NCBI RefSeq assembly: GCF_037975245.1
Contig: NC_092581.1
Coordinates: forward strand, 16,805,303-16,869,302
Source of the DNA: Apostichopus japonicus
Taxonomy: Eukaryota; Echinodermata; Holothuroidea; Aspidochirotida; Stichopodidae
Direction of reading: 5' to 3'
Length of the DNA: 64,000 nt
In this document: positions 27,401 to 42,400 of the stretch, piece after piece
Layout: each line of letters opens with the position of its first letter
Numbering within the stretch: the stretch's first letter is position 1
Program-made: the position numbers and the translations under genes
Notes under the pieces: model-generated
Told to the model about the DNA's origin: nothing
What the model saw: the letters and a program-made list of their open reading frames with translations, nothing else
The model's database searches: none

Positions 27401-30400
27401 ATGTATTTCTTGGTACTCAGGATATATACTACAGTGTTGCTTGATACCCTGCCACTCTCCCGATTGACTTCAACTTACATGTATGTGTGAATGTTTAGTT
27501 GTTTCAATCGATATGTCCATGTTTTCATTTACATGGTTAGAAAGTTCTTTCACAAAATCCCAAATTTTACCCACGTAACCATTTTTGGTTTCATTTTTGT
27601 GAGCTATATATTTCATATATTTTGTTAATAACGTGTTCAAATTTATTATATTTCTTTCAAATATTTATCTATCCTTTCTTTTGAGTGATTTTGAATCCGT
27701 TTTAATTCGATAAAGCTGTAAAATCGCTCGATTCCTACATATGTTGCTACCAATTGTAAAGTCCCATCCATCAGTTCTTACCTAATAAGTATACACTTGG
27801 TGGTACTGACTCATATGGGCTATTTTTCCTATGTTTTATTGTTTGAATTTTTACAATACCAAGTTAATATGGTTTTTCTTGTTGGGTTACTTTACTTTTT
27901 ATTATTTTTGACTTGTAACACCTAATTTAAAAATGAAAATACCACACAAGGGACAAATGTTCAGCTTTTAAGTACGACATCCTTTGTCAAACAATTTTTC
28001 GTTCATATTTATTTTTTCACAAAACATTATTAGCTTTATATTAACCAAAATTTGTCGATTACACCTACTAGCCGCGGAAACCACACTGATTTTGTTAACG
28101 TTTCACCAGTTCACACTGTTTCATTTAATTTGATAATACCACTTTCATTTTTTACCAAACAACCAATAATAAAATTAATTTCAATTAATTACAAACGTTC
28201 CACTTACACTATCTAATGATGTATGTTGTCTAAGATTTGACCTAATTTTTTGTGTGACTGTACAGTTCCATATTTTAAATTCCTTCTTGGCTGTTAAACG
28301 CACATCATAACAATACAGACTTTCAGAATGCAAACTAACTTCTTCTTCTTCTTCTTTTTTTGGTGATGTTTCTCATCATTATTCCTTCCTTTTGCTTTCC
28401 CCTCTGTCAATCTCCACTTTCATCTTTTCTGAGGTTCTAATGCGATTGAAATTGGGAATTAGTCCCATGCCACTTGCAACTACTGATCGCCATTTCGAAA
28501 CAAGAATATCAAATTGGAAATAAGAACTGACGGTAAGTGGGCATCTTATGCGAGCAAGCCATCTTCTGCTATCGACTCCTTTATTCTTTGACGAGAAACA
28601 GTCGTTAACTCCAGTCCCAGACCGTTTGCCGACCTTAAAGGAGCATTCACATGGTATAGAGATCTGGATGATTCATCCATAAGGATTCTATTGATGTGCA
28701 CGTGTTCAAACTTAAAGTGCATAAAGAGAGGCGGGTGCCAATTAAATTTTAATTACGTCTTGAACAAAATTAATAACAAACAGGATCAATAAGTAAGTTC
28801 ATAATAAGTAGTTCATATTTTTGTTCTCTTTCGACGATCTCATTTTCCTAACTTGCAACCCCCAAAAAAAAATCGAATGAAATTTTCTTTCACTAACTAG
28901 CGGAAGAATGATTCCACTTATAATTATACAATTCGTGTCTTTTATTCTCCCGTTAAATAATTAGCAGACCCCCAAAACATTCCTTCTGGTTTGAACTTCA
29001 CTTTTTTTTTGACAAAACGTTGAGAAAGAATTAATTACAACTGACAAATATACACTGACCAAACATATCATGTGAGTGTTCTCTGTTTATTATGGATTAA
29101 TAATTTGCGGAAATGTCCTTTAACTTGACTGTCGCAGACAATACGCGTGTTTCCACTCACTTACCCCTGCCACGTGTAGAACCAGTGGGAGATGCAAATC
29201 TTATACCATTCATTAGCAGCAATTCTTGATCGGGTTACGATCATTTCAAACCTAGTTTCTTCTTGTTGTCAATACCGGGACCTTGATAAGGCACGAGGTA
29301 TTGTTTATGATCCTCTGGCCTTTTCAGAAAGAAAAAAATATCCCTGAGATAAAAAATATATCATCTGTTTAATTTCATATTTTCTTAAGGCTTTTTCGGC
29401 TTGAGTAAGCTCCAGACCAAGAACATTGGACGAGAGCTTTATTATGGACATTTTAAGGAGGATTTGTTGTGTATAGATGACCAATGCGCAAGAGATGTTT
29501 TTATGATTAAAATCTATCTTAAAAAAGAGATCGGTGGTCGAACTTGCTTTGGTAAAGTCCCTTTTGTTGTTTTGTCTTTTGTTTGTTATCTTCGTCACCA
29601 TATCTATGTTTATTTACGATTCGTGTTATTTGAACAAGACAATGACATAAAACATTTTAAAAATATTTCACGACATCTACAATGAAATATGTTATTATAC
29701 TTAAAACAAAACAGTTCTCACTTAACAGAACAGTTGGGAGTATTTAATGTAAGCCTGTTTTCATTCACATACCGTAAAAAAGTAAATTCAAGAAGTTTTC
29801 ACTTTGCAGAAGAATAAAAAAAAACCGTCTTTAAGAGAAAACGAGTATAGTGTTGTTGTGTAAGAGCAAACAGATTTCCATATAGAAACTGCAGCCTTCC
29901 ATTTACCTAAATGAATAGCACATACATTCGAATTATTATCACACTAAACCAAAGTGCAGAGAAAAAGTAAAGAAAAATGAGATAAATGTACAGAATTGAT
30001 GCAGAATAGAAAATATCAAGTTATATAAATATCAAGTTTGTCCATCAACCCCAAAAAAAGACCCCCCCCCAAAAAAAAATCAGTTATGCCTAAGTCAACA
30101 TGAAAGCGTAACGATTAATGACCAGAACTCAGTAGAAGTATATCCAAGTTTCATATTGCCATATTGCTATAAGCGATTAGGCCTACTCTGTTACTGTTGA
30201 ATAAGAAGTGGTATTGAAAACAATTCAACAATTACTTTCATATGAAATATCGAAGAAATCTATTCAATAAACTTATTTATCATCTTAGATAGTTTATATA
30301 AGTTATAACTTATATAAACTGATAAACATCCCGTAACAATATATAGTTGACTGTTTTTATGTGAACACTTCCTTCTATAACCATGGTATCTTATTTATCT

Positions 30401-33400
30401 TAGATAGCTTATAAATAAGTTAAAAGTTAAATAAGTTATAACTTATATTAGTTATAATTTATATAAACTGATAAACATTCCGTTGTTAAGAGATATTTAA
30501 ATGTAGTGATGTTAATACTTCCTTCTAACAAAGGTGTCTTATTTATCTTAGATAGATTGTATAAGTTATAGTTTATATAGGTTATAACTTTTATGAACTG
30601 ATGAACATTCCTTAACTAAGAGATAGTTTACTGTAGTTATGTTAACACTTCCTTCTAACAAAGGTGTCTTATTTATCTTAGATAGCTTTTATAAGTTATA
30701 GCTTACATAAGTTATAACTTATATAAACTGATCAACATTCCTTAACTATAAGAGATAGTTGAATGTAGTTATGTTAACACTTCCATCTAACCATGGTGTC
30801 TTTTACATGTTCAACATATATATACATGTAATGTTTATTGGTCGAATATCGTTGTTGCTTTTTGCCAGAAGTGCATCTCTCAAATCTTGCTGGATGATCA
30901 CGCTCCAGCCATCAAATCTCACTTGAGAATTTTCAGGGAGAGAATCATTCATTTCTATCAGACCAATGTCACATCTTCTCCAGTGATTATTCCCGATAGC
31001 TGCTAGCCCATAAAACGTGCATATAGGGTCAACAAAGCGGTAGCCCGAGTGAAACCTATACCGTCTCCCCCGTTAAGAAGTTCGTGATGGAAAGCCTGCT
31101 GAAGTCACGAAAGATCAGTAAATATTCGCTTGAATGTACACGTAACTTATGTCCTCTTTACAAGGGTGACAAAGATAGTTCAAATAATCATGTTAAAATC
31201 TTTGGTTTTCGTAAAAAACGAATAATTGTCATCTTGTCACGATTCCGATAGCTGGATTAGTTTGAGTCTCTTGCTAAGCTAACATTCCAATACTTTCGGT
31301 CAAAGTAAACGGATTAAGGGGATTGTAATAGGATTATTTGCGTATTATCTACGATATCTGTCTTTACATTTAACATTAATTAGGTATGTATCACTTTAGT
31401 TTGTTTCTTTAAATCATATTTACATATTTGTTTGCAATGAAATATATATAGGATGACGTCAAAATAACAAACTATTAGGAAATGACAGATCGAAAAAATG
31501 CATCTATTCTCTAAATAAATCTATTTTCTCACAACCCTGCTGGTTGTGTTGTATCCGACATTTGCAGTGCTGTCGAATTTTCAGCAAAGCCTTTGGTATT
31601 ATTATTATTAAGAGACGCCATCATTTTACTAAAACTTTAAGTATATCACACAAATTTGAAAATCATTTGGCATGAAAATGGTTTAAAATAAGCTGATTTT
31701 TATTAGCACAAAATTGAGTAAAATATTGACGTCATTATAAAAGTTTGTATTTCGATATTTGTATTGATGTTGAATATAGACGAAATGAATGAACTATACG
31801 GTAATGAACAACTTAATTTGAAGGGGAAAAAATGCAAATTAAAAAGATCTTTCTCGGTAAATGCAAAAAAGTATTCAGAGAGATATATCTTATTTACTGA
31901 TGCGGTTCTAAATTTGGTACAATTTAGGTAGTATTTTAAACTATATGACGTCAGAGATGTTCACATGAATTTGTCGTAAATTTATTATTATTTTCCCCTT
32001 GCATTTCATCTAAAAAACGAAATCATAATGACATGCAAAGGCTATTATTGTTAGGTATTTTCAAGTACTTTAGAATCTGATTAGATAAATTCCCATTTTT
32101 TTCTAAGTTGGACCTTTTTTTTTATATATATATATTAAGATATATTACAGACAGAAATTGCTTATAGTCTGTACGGATTTTATTTATTCTGAGGATATAT
32201 AAAGTAATAGAAGTATTCTTGACTACTGACCTTCTGAAGAATCAACGGCATGTACTGCTGTGAAAGATTTACAAGACAAACACATTTTTAACACATATGC
32301 CAATCACACAGCATGCATACCTTGCATTCAAACAGTGAGGGATCGTCTGCCTACACATCTAAATAGACTAGTGATAGTCTTAACACTATACAAATCAAGG
32401 TAATTTATCTGAAAACGAATGGAACAAAGACTAAACAAGAAGTATTTTATGATAAAATACAATCATACGAATTTAAAATAGTGTATACGAAGTATAAAAA
32501 AAACGTAAAAGCAAATTTATTTTTCTGTTTATCCTTGTTGAGCATTTCCTTTTCATTAATTTTATATGTATTGTTCTTTTCAAAAATTCAATACATATAT
32601 TATAATGTATTAATAAAAAGTTTGCAATAAACTTGCCTTCATATATACGGTTATTATATGAATTATTTTGAAATGGTTAATTATTAATATTAATATAAAG
32701 TTATGTATTTTCTATTTGGTCAAATTCAAATATGCGACTATCTGTAAATTTTAAAAACTATGATTTACTTTGCTCGAATAATTTAATCTTCCACTCCCGT
32801 AAAGGGAACAAAATATTACTATCATGACTCGATAGGGATAACAATTATTTTCGTATTTTGTGTCTGTTTGTCTGCTTGGGTGCTTGTGTAAGTTTTATGT
32901 TTGTTTTATGCGTATCATTCATTGGAACTTCATTCATTTGGAACATGTTTGTAACGATAACGCGTTCCGAGAGTTTCTGTGAATGTTCGCGTTCAAATTG
33001 TAGGGAAAAAAATAACCGGAATCCACTGGCTGGTTATACAGGTTCAAACATTTATTGTTATTTTTTACATCCTTAGTCAAAGTGTTATGCCTTGAGCTTT
33101 TAACGAAAAAAAAAAACACACGTGTTAGAAAAGCAGTAAAAATGATAAGTAGCAATTATATTTAAAAAAAAATATGAGAATTGACAGAAAATTTACGATA
33201 AGGAAAGAAACATTTCACAGGAACGATCAGGAGGAGTCTTACGTTTGCTCTATATCTTGATCTATATCTTGAAAGAAAAATTGTATTTATTAATCGACAA
33301 TGATAAAACTGGCTTATGTTAGGCTTTGTAAGATGAGGGGATATGCTTCATATACCAGGCCGCCGGGGGAAATATGGACCAACTTTATACACGATACAGT

Positions 33401-36400
33401 CGAGTCCAAACACAGGAATATTATTCCAAACTAGACCGAAATTCCGAAAATACTGCATGGCAAACTGTTCTGCAATATAAAATGGACAAACCTGACCAAA
33501 TCTTAATAATTACTTCTTTATTTGTTGTTTAAGGAATTTAAATGTTTGCTAAAAAAATAAATCTCAGAACTTTACAAGAAAATTGCACAACTTACTTTTA
33601 TGCTTAACGAACTCTACACGAATTATTATGCTATAAACAGAAACACTTAACAGTAGTAATTAATGATAAAAAATTATATAGATATATCTTCAGAAATTTG
33701 ATATCCATATCGAAATGGTTGCTTAAAAGTCCATTTAATAAGTCTTGAAATATCTGAAGATCAAATAACAGTTTCCGGAAGTTTCTTCTTCGTTCCAGTC
33801 GGCGAACACTTTGTAAACATTGTAACAACCAGCTTGATCCATCAATGTATTAACTGTGACAAGTCTATATCAACAAAGACAAATTAAGGTCGTTTTGGGC
33901 TCTCGTCGAAGTACATAATAGTTAGTTTAAAGTTTATTTACTGCTTTTCCAGTATATACGTCTATTAGTTTATATGTATTTATTGCTCAGTAAAGAATTT
34001 GCTATTGACAAACTGTAAGTGACATACAGTCTCCCAGGAAAGATGGGTACTCCCTTACAAGGAGAAAAAGCAATTCACCGAATAAGATAAATGGTACTTA
34101 ATCGATATAACACTGAAAAAAATGTAGGATTAAGGGATGCATGAGAAGATATAATAAGGATACATAGAGAGTTAACAGATCTGGTGAGCATTTGTTTTAA
34201 TAATTACCCGTTGAAAAATGAAAACGTAATAAATTTAGTACAAGCATATACTGGCAAACCGAAAATAAATTAGCATTCAACGATTTTGATCAAAGAGCCA
34301 TTTTGGTATTTTCTTTATGGCTACGAAACGTTAAAACAGAGCATATCGACTTTGCACAAATAGGAAAAGTTCACTTCATATGAAGATTAACGATAACGAA
34401 GATATACAATTGAATTTGCAAGTTTGCGAACTTTAACGGTTATTGTGTTAGATATAGGCTTTGAGGTATAATCTCATGCAGGTGCTCGGTTAGAAAAGAC
34501 GTTAAAAACAAACCAAAAATGGATTTTTAGCAAATGAAAAGTAAAATGTTAGGCATGTTTTAACGTCAGACGGTTGTTGCGTTTAATCTGTATTTGACAT
34601 TTGTTTTCAAAAATGTGTAATTTCATTTTTTATGCGCTTGCTTAGTCTATAGAAACGGTTCTTGTCATTCACATTACTACTGTAAATTTGAAGGGACTCA
34701 GATGCCTAGGCTATCCTTTTCAACTGACTATCTAGGTTACTCGTATGAAAGGGTGCGATCGAGAGAACCAAGGAGAGTAGTAGGTGAAAAGGTAACTGGG
34801 ACACATTAGAGAAAACGACTGGTTTGTTTGTTAATGTGACCTTTGACCTGTTGGAAATGTTAACAGCTTATGTATCCGAAAACATTGACGTGGTGGACGG
34901 CGTGTTTAAGAAAATACAGGTGTTCCATCTACGCTAGCACCTTCGGAAGAACCAACTGTTCAAAATATTGACATCAATAAACCCCTTGTAATAAACAGAG
35001 GCTCATAAACACAACGATTTTTACTAAATGTGTTTTCGGGAATTTGGGTTGAATTCGCTTCAAGTTGAGATTTTGCAGTTCCGGAAGGATGCAAAAACTT
35101 TAGAAGTTGCTGGTATCGTACCTTTAAAGTAGTATGCAAACCGACAAGTGGTCAAGTAACACCCAACTTGAACTAGAGAACACAACTTAACCTTAGCAAT
35201 TAATTTCAGTAGAAGTGGGAAAGATTTTTTTATTTATTTTTTTTATTTTTCGTATATAATTTTTATTATTATTTAGGTTACAGCGTATATGTGTGAGGTA
35301 ATGAAGAATAGCTAAGAAAGGAAAACAATATTTTAAAAAGTCTTAAAGAAATTTTAAGATCATTCTCCTTGAATAGCACCCAATGTTAAGTTTTCTTCAG
35401 CTGCAGTAGGATCTTAAATTGGCGCCATTGTAATTCAAGAAACTGATAGGTGTGTATATAAAGATGCTCTTTCACACAGTTTGGAAAATATCAATCGACG
35501 GTCACCATTATGTGCGAAGCTCGAACGAATATATGGATGCATCAAACTTACTTACGAAAAACTATATATGCAAAATAAGGGATTTTACTAAATTCATAAC
35601 GTAGATTTATTCACCTAAAAGCACAATTAATGTCGGGGTTTATATCAGACATAGATTTTCATGTCTTTTTGACAAGACAGAGTATTTCAAGATAGTTTTT
35701 GAATCCCTCTTAAATTTATATTTGCAGTGGCTTTCAACTTTCGTATCACTGTCACTAGGCTATGCATTTAGTGTACACACATCTTATATAATTACATCGG
35801 TATAGCCACCAATCTACCTAAGTTAACTAGCTGATTAAAAACATTCGGATAGTCTTTCCTATATGAATGTGATTAATGTTTATTTCAAGCCAAAAGTTTG
35901 GATTCCACTGAATTAATGTATAGGCTATAATCTCTTGTATTTTCATTTTCAAACCCCCACTACACAGATACAAATAGATATTAACTAAAAAAGTATTATT
36001 TCTAATCTGTTGTGCTTTGTTTTCTTTCATTTTGTGATGTATCTTTGATGCGCTTTATTCGTTGTTCTTCTCCTTATCCTTCTTGTTTTGTAACAGAATA
36101 TTTGTACAGTTGTGGCGCTTTACAAATTTTATGATTTTTATTATTATGTTCAACAAATTTGTTGTAAATGTCTATATTTCCAATCTCCAAACTCTTTGAC
36201 TCTAAGCCTTATTTCATCATTCTGGCAGATGTGATTTTGTTCGACGTATACTAGCAGATGATATTTTCAGGTATCTTAGCTTTCCTTTCATGGCTGTGTA
36301 TATGCTACCAAACTATTGTTAAAATGCCTATACCTTGCAATTATGACCTTTGACCTACAGCACGGGAAGACCATCTAATGTGTTATTGTCCATAATACTT

Positions 36401-39400
36401 ATGTTATCAACAATGGACACAGTTTACTGTCCGATTTTTCAGATGAGGGCAATTTTTATATTTGAAAAAATCATTTGAATATAATAACAATAAAGCTTAT
36501 GATGTGCCTATACGATATGAGAGGACCCATTATTGTTCTAGCCTGCCATTTCCCCCTTTAACAACAATAGACTGAACTTCCTTTCCAATCCTGTGAGTTG
36601 AGGAGACCCTGTTTTATCTCATGGCACAGTAGAGCTACATGAGTATAGATACATGACCTGTCACGTGATATGATTCAAGATTTTCGCCAAACTTCAATTG
36701 TTGCCTCTATTAGTGGTAAATCCTGATATTTTCGCTCATTGGGAGGATAAACAGATTAGGGTTGTTGTGCGACTTCCAGTTGCCCAGCAACAGACACGTG
36801 AGAACGCAGAGCAATTATTTTGTGCTTTAAAACCACCTGGACGACTTTCCAAATTTAGTGGACTACAATATATAATCGATTTTCTATCACATCAAACATA
36901 TCATATCAGTTTGATTAATTTTGCTTTGTTGTCGTAGTTTTCAATACGTAGAGACTACATATATATATATTTATCGATCTTAGTTGTTAACTGAGTAATG
37001 GTGGGTCCGCTTTCTCAGGCTAACGCAACTCGAATTTATTTACTACTACTACTACTACTCCTCAAACATTTACAACCGTACTAAAATGTACTAGTACCGG
37101 TTATGCGACGATCTTATTGTAATAAAACAATACAGTAGAAGAGTAGGATATATGGATAGAATATTTGCCTCAACACGCATGCTATGAATACGCATGAAAC
37201 AACGCACAAAACTTCTTGAAGGAAGGCTCTCGTCTGAATCTTAAAACTAGATAATGAGGAACTTTATCTAAACATATTAGGTTTCCAAGGTAAATTTATT
37301 GTTTTCTTATCATGATTTTGCGGGCCTTTTGTCGGTGATATATAGCCAATTACTTAAATAGCGATGGTTCAAATTTGCAAGTAAGATAACATGATATCAC
37401 ATAAGGGATTTTGTTTGATTTATGCGTACAATTCAATTAGTAACACCTTCAGCCAAACGATGACCCAAGAACAATCTCACTAAATGCAATTTACCTCCTC
37501 CTTCGTGGCACTAAACAAACATGTTTCGCTAACTACACATTTCTTACTACAGACGAAAACCCTGCCATTTCAAGATATATTCGTTACACATACATCTTAC
37601 TGTAGTTATATACCTAATAAAATGTGCACCTATATAGTCCCGGCGGCCCAATTTTTATTCCTAGGACGAATAAGGGTTTCAGTTTTTTCAGGAATTTACA
37701 AATTCGTTTGAAATCAGAGTTAGGGTTTAGAAAGTGGGTTAGGGATCCAGTTTGCATGAAAATGAAGGATTGTCGTTCATAATCTGGGGTCAAAACTAGG
37801 AAAAAAGATTCAGAACATGTTTTTTGAATAAGCGTCACATGTTTGGAATCCAGGGATTTGATTGGCCGATGCCCACGTTCGTCCGGGGAAAAAAATACGC
37901 GTCCCAGCATGGGAAAATTCATTCTTTTACGCAGATGGAATCGTATGTGTGTATGGTATGAAGAAATTGTTTTTTCGCTCTGACATTTAAATAATACAAC
38001 ATGACGTAAACAGTTGCTATATTTGTTCTATGAGTCCGTCTGCCACGTGGTAGACGATATTCCTAGAATAAATAACCATTAAAACGCAACAACATGTTAT
38101 ACAGATATATACCGTCAAACATAACTGAGGGAAGCAGATCAGAAGAATTGGATATAGACCTATACTACGGATGTCTTCATAATCTTCGAGATAGCTACCG
38201 CGCTATAGCATGCTAAGGGAGAACGATTTATGGAAAAAAAATTGAACTTGGAATTTATTTGTCTAACGAGGTCTGTTTGTCTACGAGGGTTTCGTTCACC
38301 TTTAACTTTATAGACGCTGATGCTATCCAAATCAGTAATTACAAATTAAAGGCAGACAAAACGCCGGTACTATATAATGCGGATCGGAACGAGCCGGATC
38401 GTCTGACAGTCATGGAGTCTTCTTTCAACGGTCTGTCTGGGGGTAGACATAGGTCCTCATAAATAAGGTGTCTTGTGAGGACATAATGATTTAAGTTCGT
38501 TGTTTACGTTGTAACTTCCTCAAATGGTGTAAGTTAACATAATACTATGCATGTGAGTAAATTCAATGTTGAAGTTTTATAGACTTATGTGAATATGCCT
38601 TTGCCAAGTTACTACGTTGTTGAGTATATCGATGAGTTTGGTAAAGTACGCCCCCATATAAGTAAAGCATCTCATCTCACAAACTGACGTTACTCTACAG
38701 GTATATAGGTTACATCATATTCAATAGACTCGAAATAAAATTAATTATCATTTGAAGAGACAGAATAATAAGTGAACACATCACGTGATGCATGAGAAAC
38801 GAACGCCGTTTGTTTAGGCTCCAGTAGATGCCAGAATACCAGACTTGGGTTGCTGTATTTGACGATAAGGGCCACATGGGTTGGAGGAGGTTGGGAGGTT
38901 ATGACCTTTCAGCCCATTGATAATCAGACACGAGCTGATCATTTGACTTAACACGGAATAATTAATACAAGACCGGTATATCTTTGAGGTTATCAATTAA
39001 GTTCCACTTCAATATCTCAAGCAGCCTGACCTCACGTGACCTGCTGCTATCGTATGATATGCGCAGTTGTGCAGTCTTTGCATGTTCCAATTAAGAAACA
39101 ACTGTCCTATATTTCGAAATTTATTCACTTTTACTATTTTTTTAAATTATGTATTATAGCTGTTTTTGTATTATAATAAAAGAGTCTGTTAAACACAATA
39201 CATTCAACTTTTATAATAGACCCTATACTGTGCGACAGCGCTTGCGCGGCACCTCCCTAATAGCACACAATACGTGTTTTTCCATTAGCAACAGTCTCTA
39301 TATAGGCTACAGGGACCATCAACAGTCTACAAACATATGTCTGATCTGTCATAGGAAGTTACACCCTCTCTTCATTGATCATGTATTATAAAGATCCTTT

Positions 39401-42400
39401 TCATTCGAGTTAAAATAGTTTCACCGAGATCATTTCAAACCTCAGATTGACCTTAGATTTCTGAATGATGGATATCACAGAAATGACTGACGTTCGTCTG
39501 TTAATAGTAAGGTATACAAAAGCCTGTAAATATCTCCTCCTTGAAAATTAACATGACATTGTGTAAGGCCAAATCAGATTGGTTTACAAAGTAACACCTA
39601 TATTCACTATAGAATATATGGTCTGATGTCTATTTACTAATCAATCATATGGAATACAGACAGCTATCACACACACACATACAAACACAGACGGACAAAA
39701 GTGTTGTACTACTTTCACAGTACGTTGACCCAATCAGTGTCAACCTAAGGGGCTGAATGGCCGCTCCATTTCTTCTGTTCTGTTATGTTTGAAATACAGG
39801 CCGTTTGTTGTCCTTGGAACACAAAAGCCTGTTCACAGAAAAGATATTTGATTTTCCAGGGCTGTATAGTTGGGTGGGTTAAGTTCATAACCCTAAACCA
39901 CGGTTACTTGAAACATATGCGACTCGTTTATTGAACTTTTGTAATTTTCACACATTTTCGTTCATTCCAATGCAATAATCTATAATCGAATATCGATAAC
40001 CGCTAAAAAATTACCAAATATTCTCTTTAGTACTTGACTGTAAAACGAGACTGACTTGTTAATTTTATAATCGCTAACTAAGGCTTCTTTCTGTTAAAAA
40101 GGCTGGACCTCTCGATCAAACAGTTGTCAATTCGTGAACAAACCCCCTTTAAGGATCCTTAATTGAAATATAAAAAGATAGCGGGGAAAGAAAAAAAAAG
40201 CTGTTTTACTCACACTTAATCTTCATAATTAATGGCTTTGTGAGTCTTGTATATGATTTTACTTGGAAATAAGCCCACCAAAAAAATACAAAACTGGGTA
40301 AAAATATTACCAATTTCATCAGAACGAAGATATTGCATTATAATAGATTTTTCGTATTTTCTCAACTGACCAAACTTAGATACCATGATCATATTATAGG
40401 AGTGTTAGCTCAGTGGTTAACGCCGGTGCCTTTCAATTATAAGGTCCCCGGTTCGAGTCACTCCCAGATTAATGTATGTCGTGCAGTTACAGAGGATCTA
40501 ACATACAAACATAAATACATACATACATATGCACTTTATTTTAAAAAGTAACTTATCTTATGAATTCATAATGATTCATAATCTAATCGCACACACAATC
40601 ACACTCCAAGTTAGTAGTATTCACATAAAAATAATATCATCTTTGTCAAACATGGCTAGAACTGCATTGCAATTAAGGTTTATGATTTTTATATTGAAGT
40701 AAAAATAGATCTTATATTGAAATAGTTTGGGTACATTTGACCAAAATCATGTGCTTTTAAATCTGAGGTATATATACTCGCAGGTGCCAAGAGGAATGTT
40801 TTACTTTGCTAACATATAAATAAAAGAACTAAAGTGTGCTATGGACCTCTCAATGAAGCTATCATACTGTGTACGACTGCCAAAAGGATAAATCTAATCT
40901 CCTCTAACACCTGCACCAGCAAGTCACATAACTTGCTTTTCAAAGTTTTACCCTTTGATTCCGTAAGTGGTGATTCTAGGTTCATTCAAGAAGATAACCT
41001 CACAGGATACTGACCCAAACAACACTATAGGAGATCGCTTTGACCCTAGATTGTACCGTTTTCTTGGTAGATTAGTCCACAACAATAGCGAGACCAAATA
41101 CAAAAATATCTTTTCATCTGTTGTTTGAAATCCAGGTGTACAATTTGTCCAAAGGGAAACCACTTTACATTGGAATGTAAGAGATGGTGTAGAGATTATA
41201 TAGGCCTATATAGGGTAACGTTGAGACTAAGTTTTTAACTCTCTGTTAACGGTATCAGGTAATCAATTTATCATTGTTTGAATGATAAAGTAAATTATGG
41301 AATTTGTCGTATGAAAGTGAAATTCACATACAAGTACCCATACCAACGGTTATCTCAATAAAAGTGTCTTTGTTTCGCAATTAACACCGTGGAAAAGTAT
41401 GGTGTTCAGTCTAATATCGCTCCATAACTTAGAATACTCCATCCAAAAGAATGGTTATTATGATTATTAAAAAAGAAAGAATCATTTCATTTTAAGTTAC
41501 AAATTTGAATAGGTCGTAACAGTGTAACTTTTTTTTTTACCAATTATAAAGTAAGGCTGTTATTTTTTTTGTAATATCAAGCTAACAACTCAATAGGAAA
41601 ACTCATTTCACAGATTTGCAGTAATTTGGGAGTTCTGAAGATCTTTATTAACCTGTGAAGATCAAAGCGGGAGGAACCACCTCCACCTCTCTTCCACATC
41701 CATCCCTCACCCCACAACCCCCCTCCCGTTTTGACATTCTGGAAATCACATTATTCATCTTATTTGACAGATGCCACAGTTAGCGTACTTGGGTATGAAG
41801 TAAGTCGGTGAATGTATATTGAATCTTTAATACCAAAGTGAGACCCAATCGCGGGAAGTGTACTTGAGAGACAGCCCTATAGATAACCCCATCAGTAAAG
41901 ATGTACTGACAACTTGTGCTTCAGAGTGTTCTACCCTGGCAAAGCCTTTTTATTTCACTATATGCATGCACAGGCACAGTGCAAAACCCATTGTATTGAA
42001 ACAAACTTTCAATGACCATAAAAACCCTCTATAGTTTCCTTGGGAATTTAATTAGATTCATTGGACGCCGTATATACGGGTAATTTCAAGTGCTGTCCGA
42101 CAGTTCCAACAGCTTGGGTATCAAGTCACATTTTAATCTATTTGAGGTTGGTATGTTCGAGTGTTATATATAAAGGCTATATACAGTCTCGAGCTAGTAC
42201 GAAGGAAACGTTTATTCCCGTTAACTCTTACAGGTTAAGGGCATGTTCATTACGAATGGTAAATAAATACCGTCGCCTCTTGTTAAAACTGAAATTTGTA
42301 CAACGAGAAGAGAGAGAGAGAGAGAGAGGTGGAGAGGCATCGCTTCATTAAACATGCAGACTCGTCCAGGAGAGACGTAACCATTAACGTATTAATCATA

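Noticed and set aside
40399-40465. Functional tRNA gene
   Set aside because: A and B boxes are present but the T stem and a complete 7-bp acceptor stem cannot form. It fits a SINE head better.
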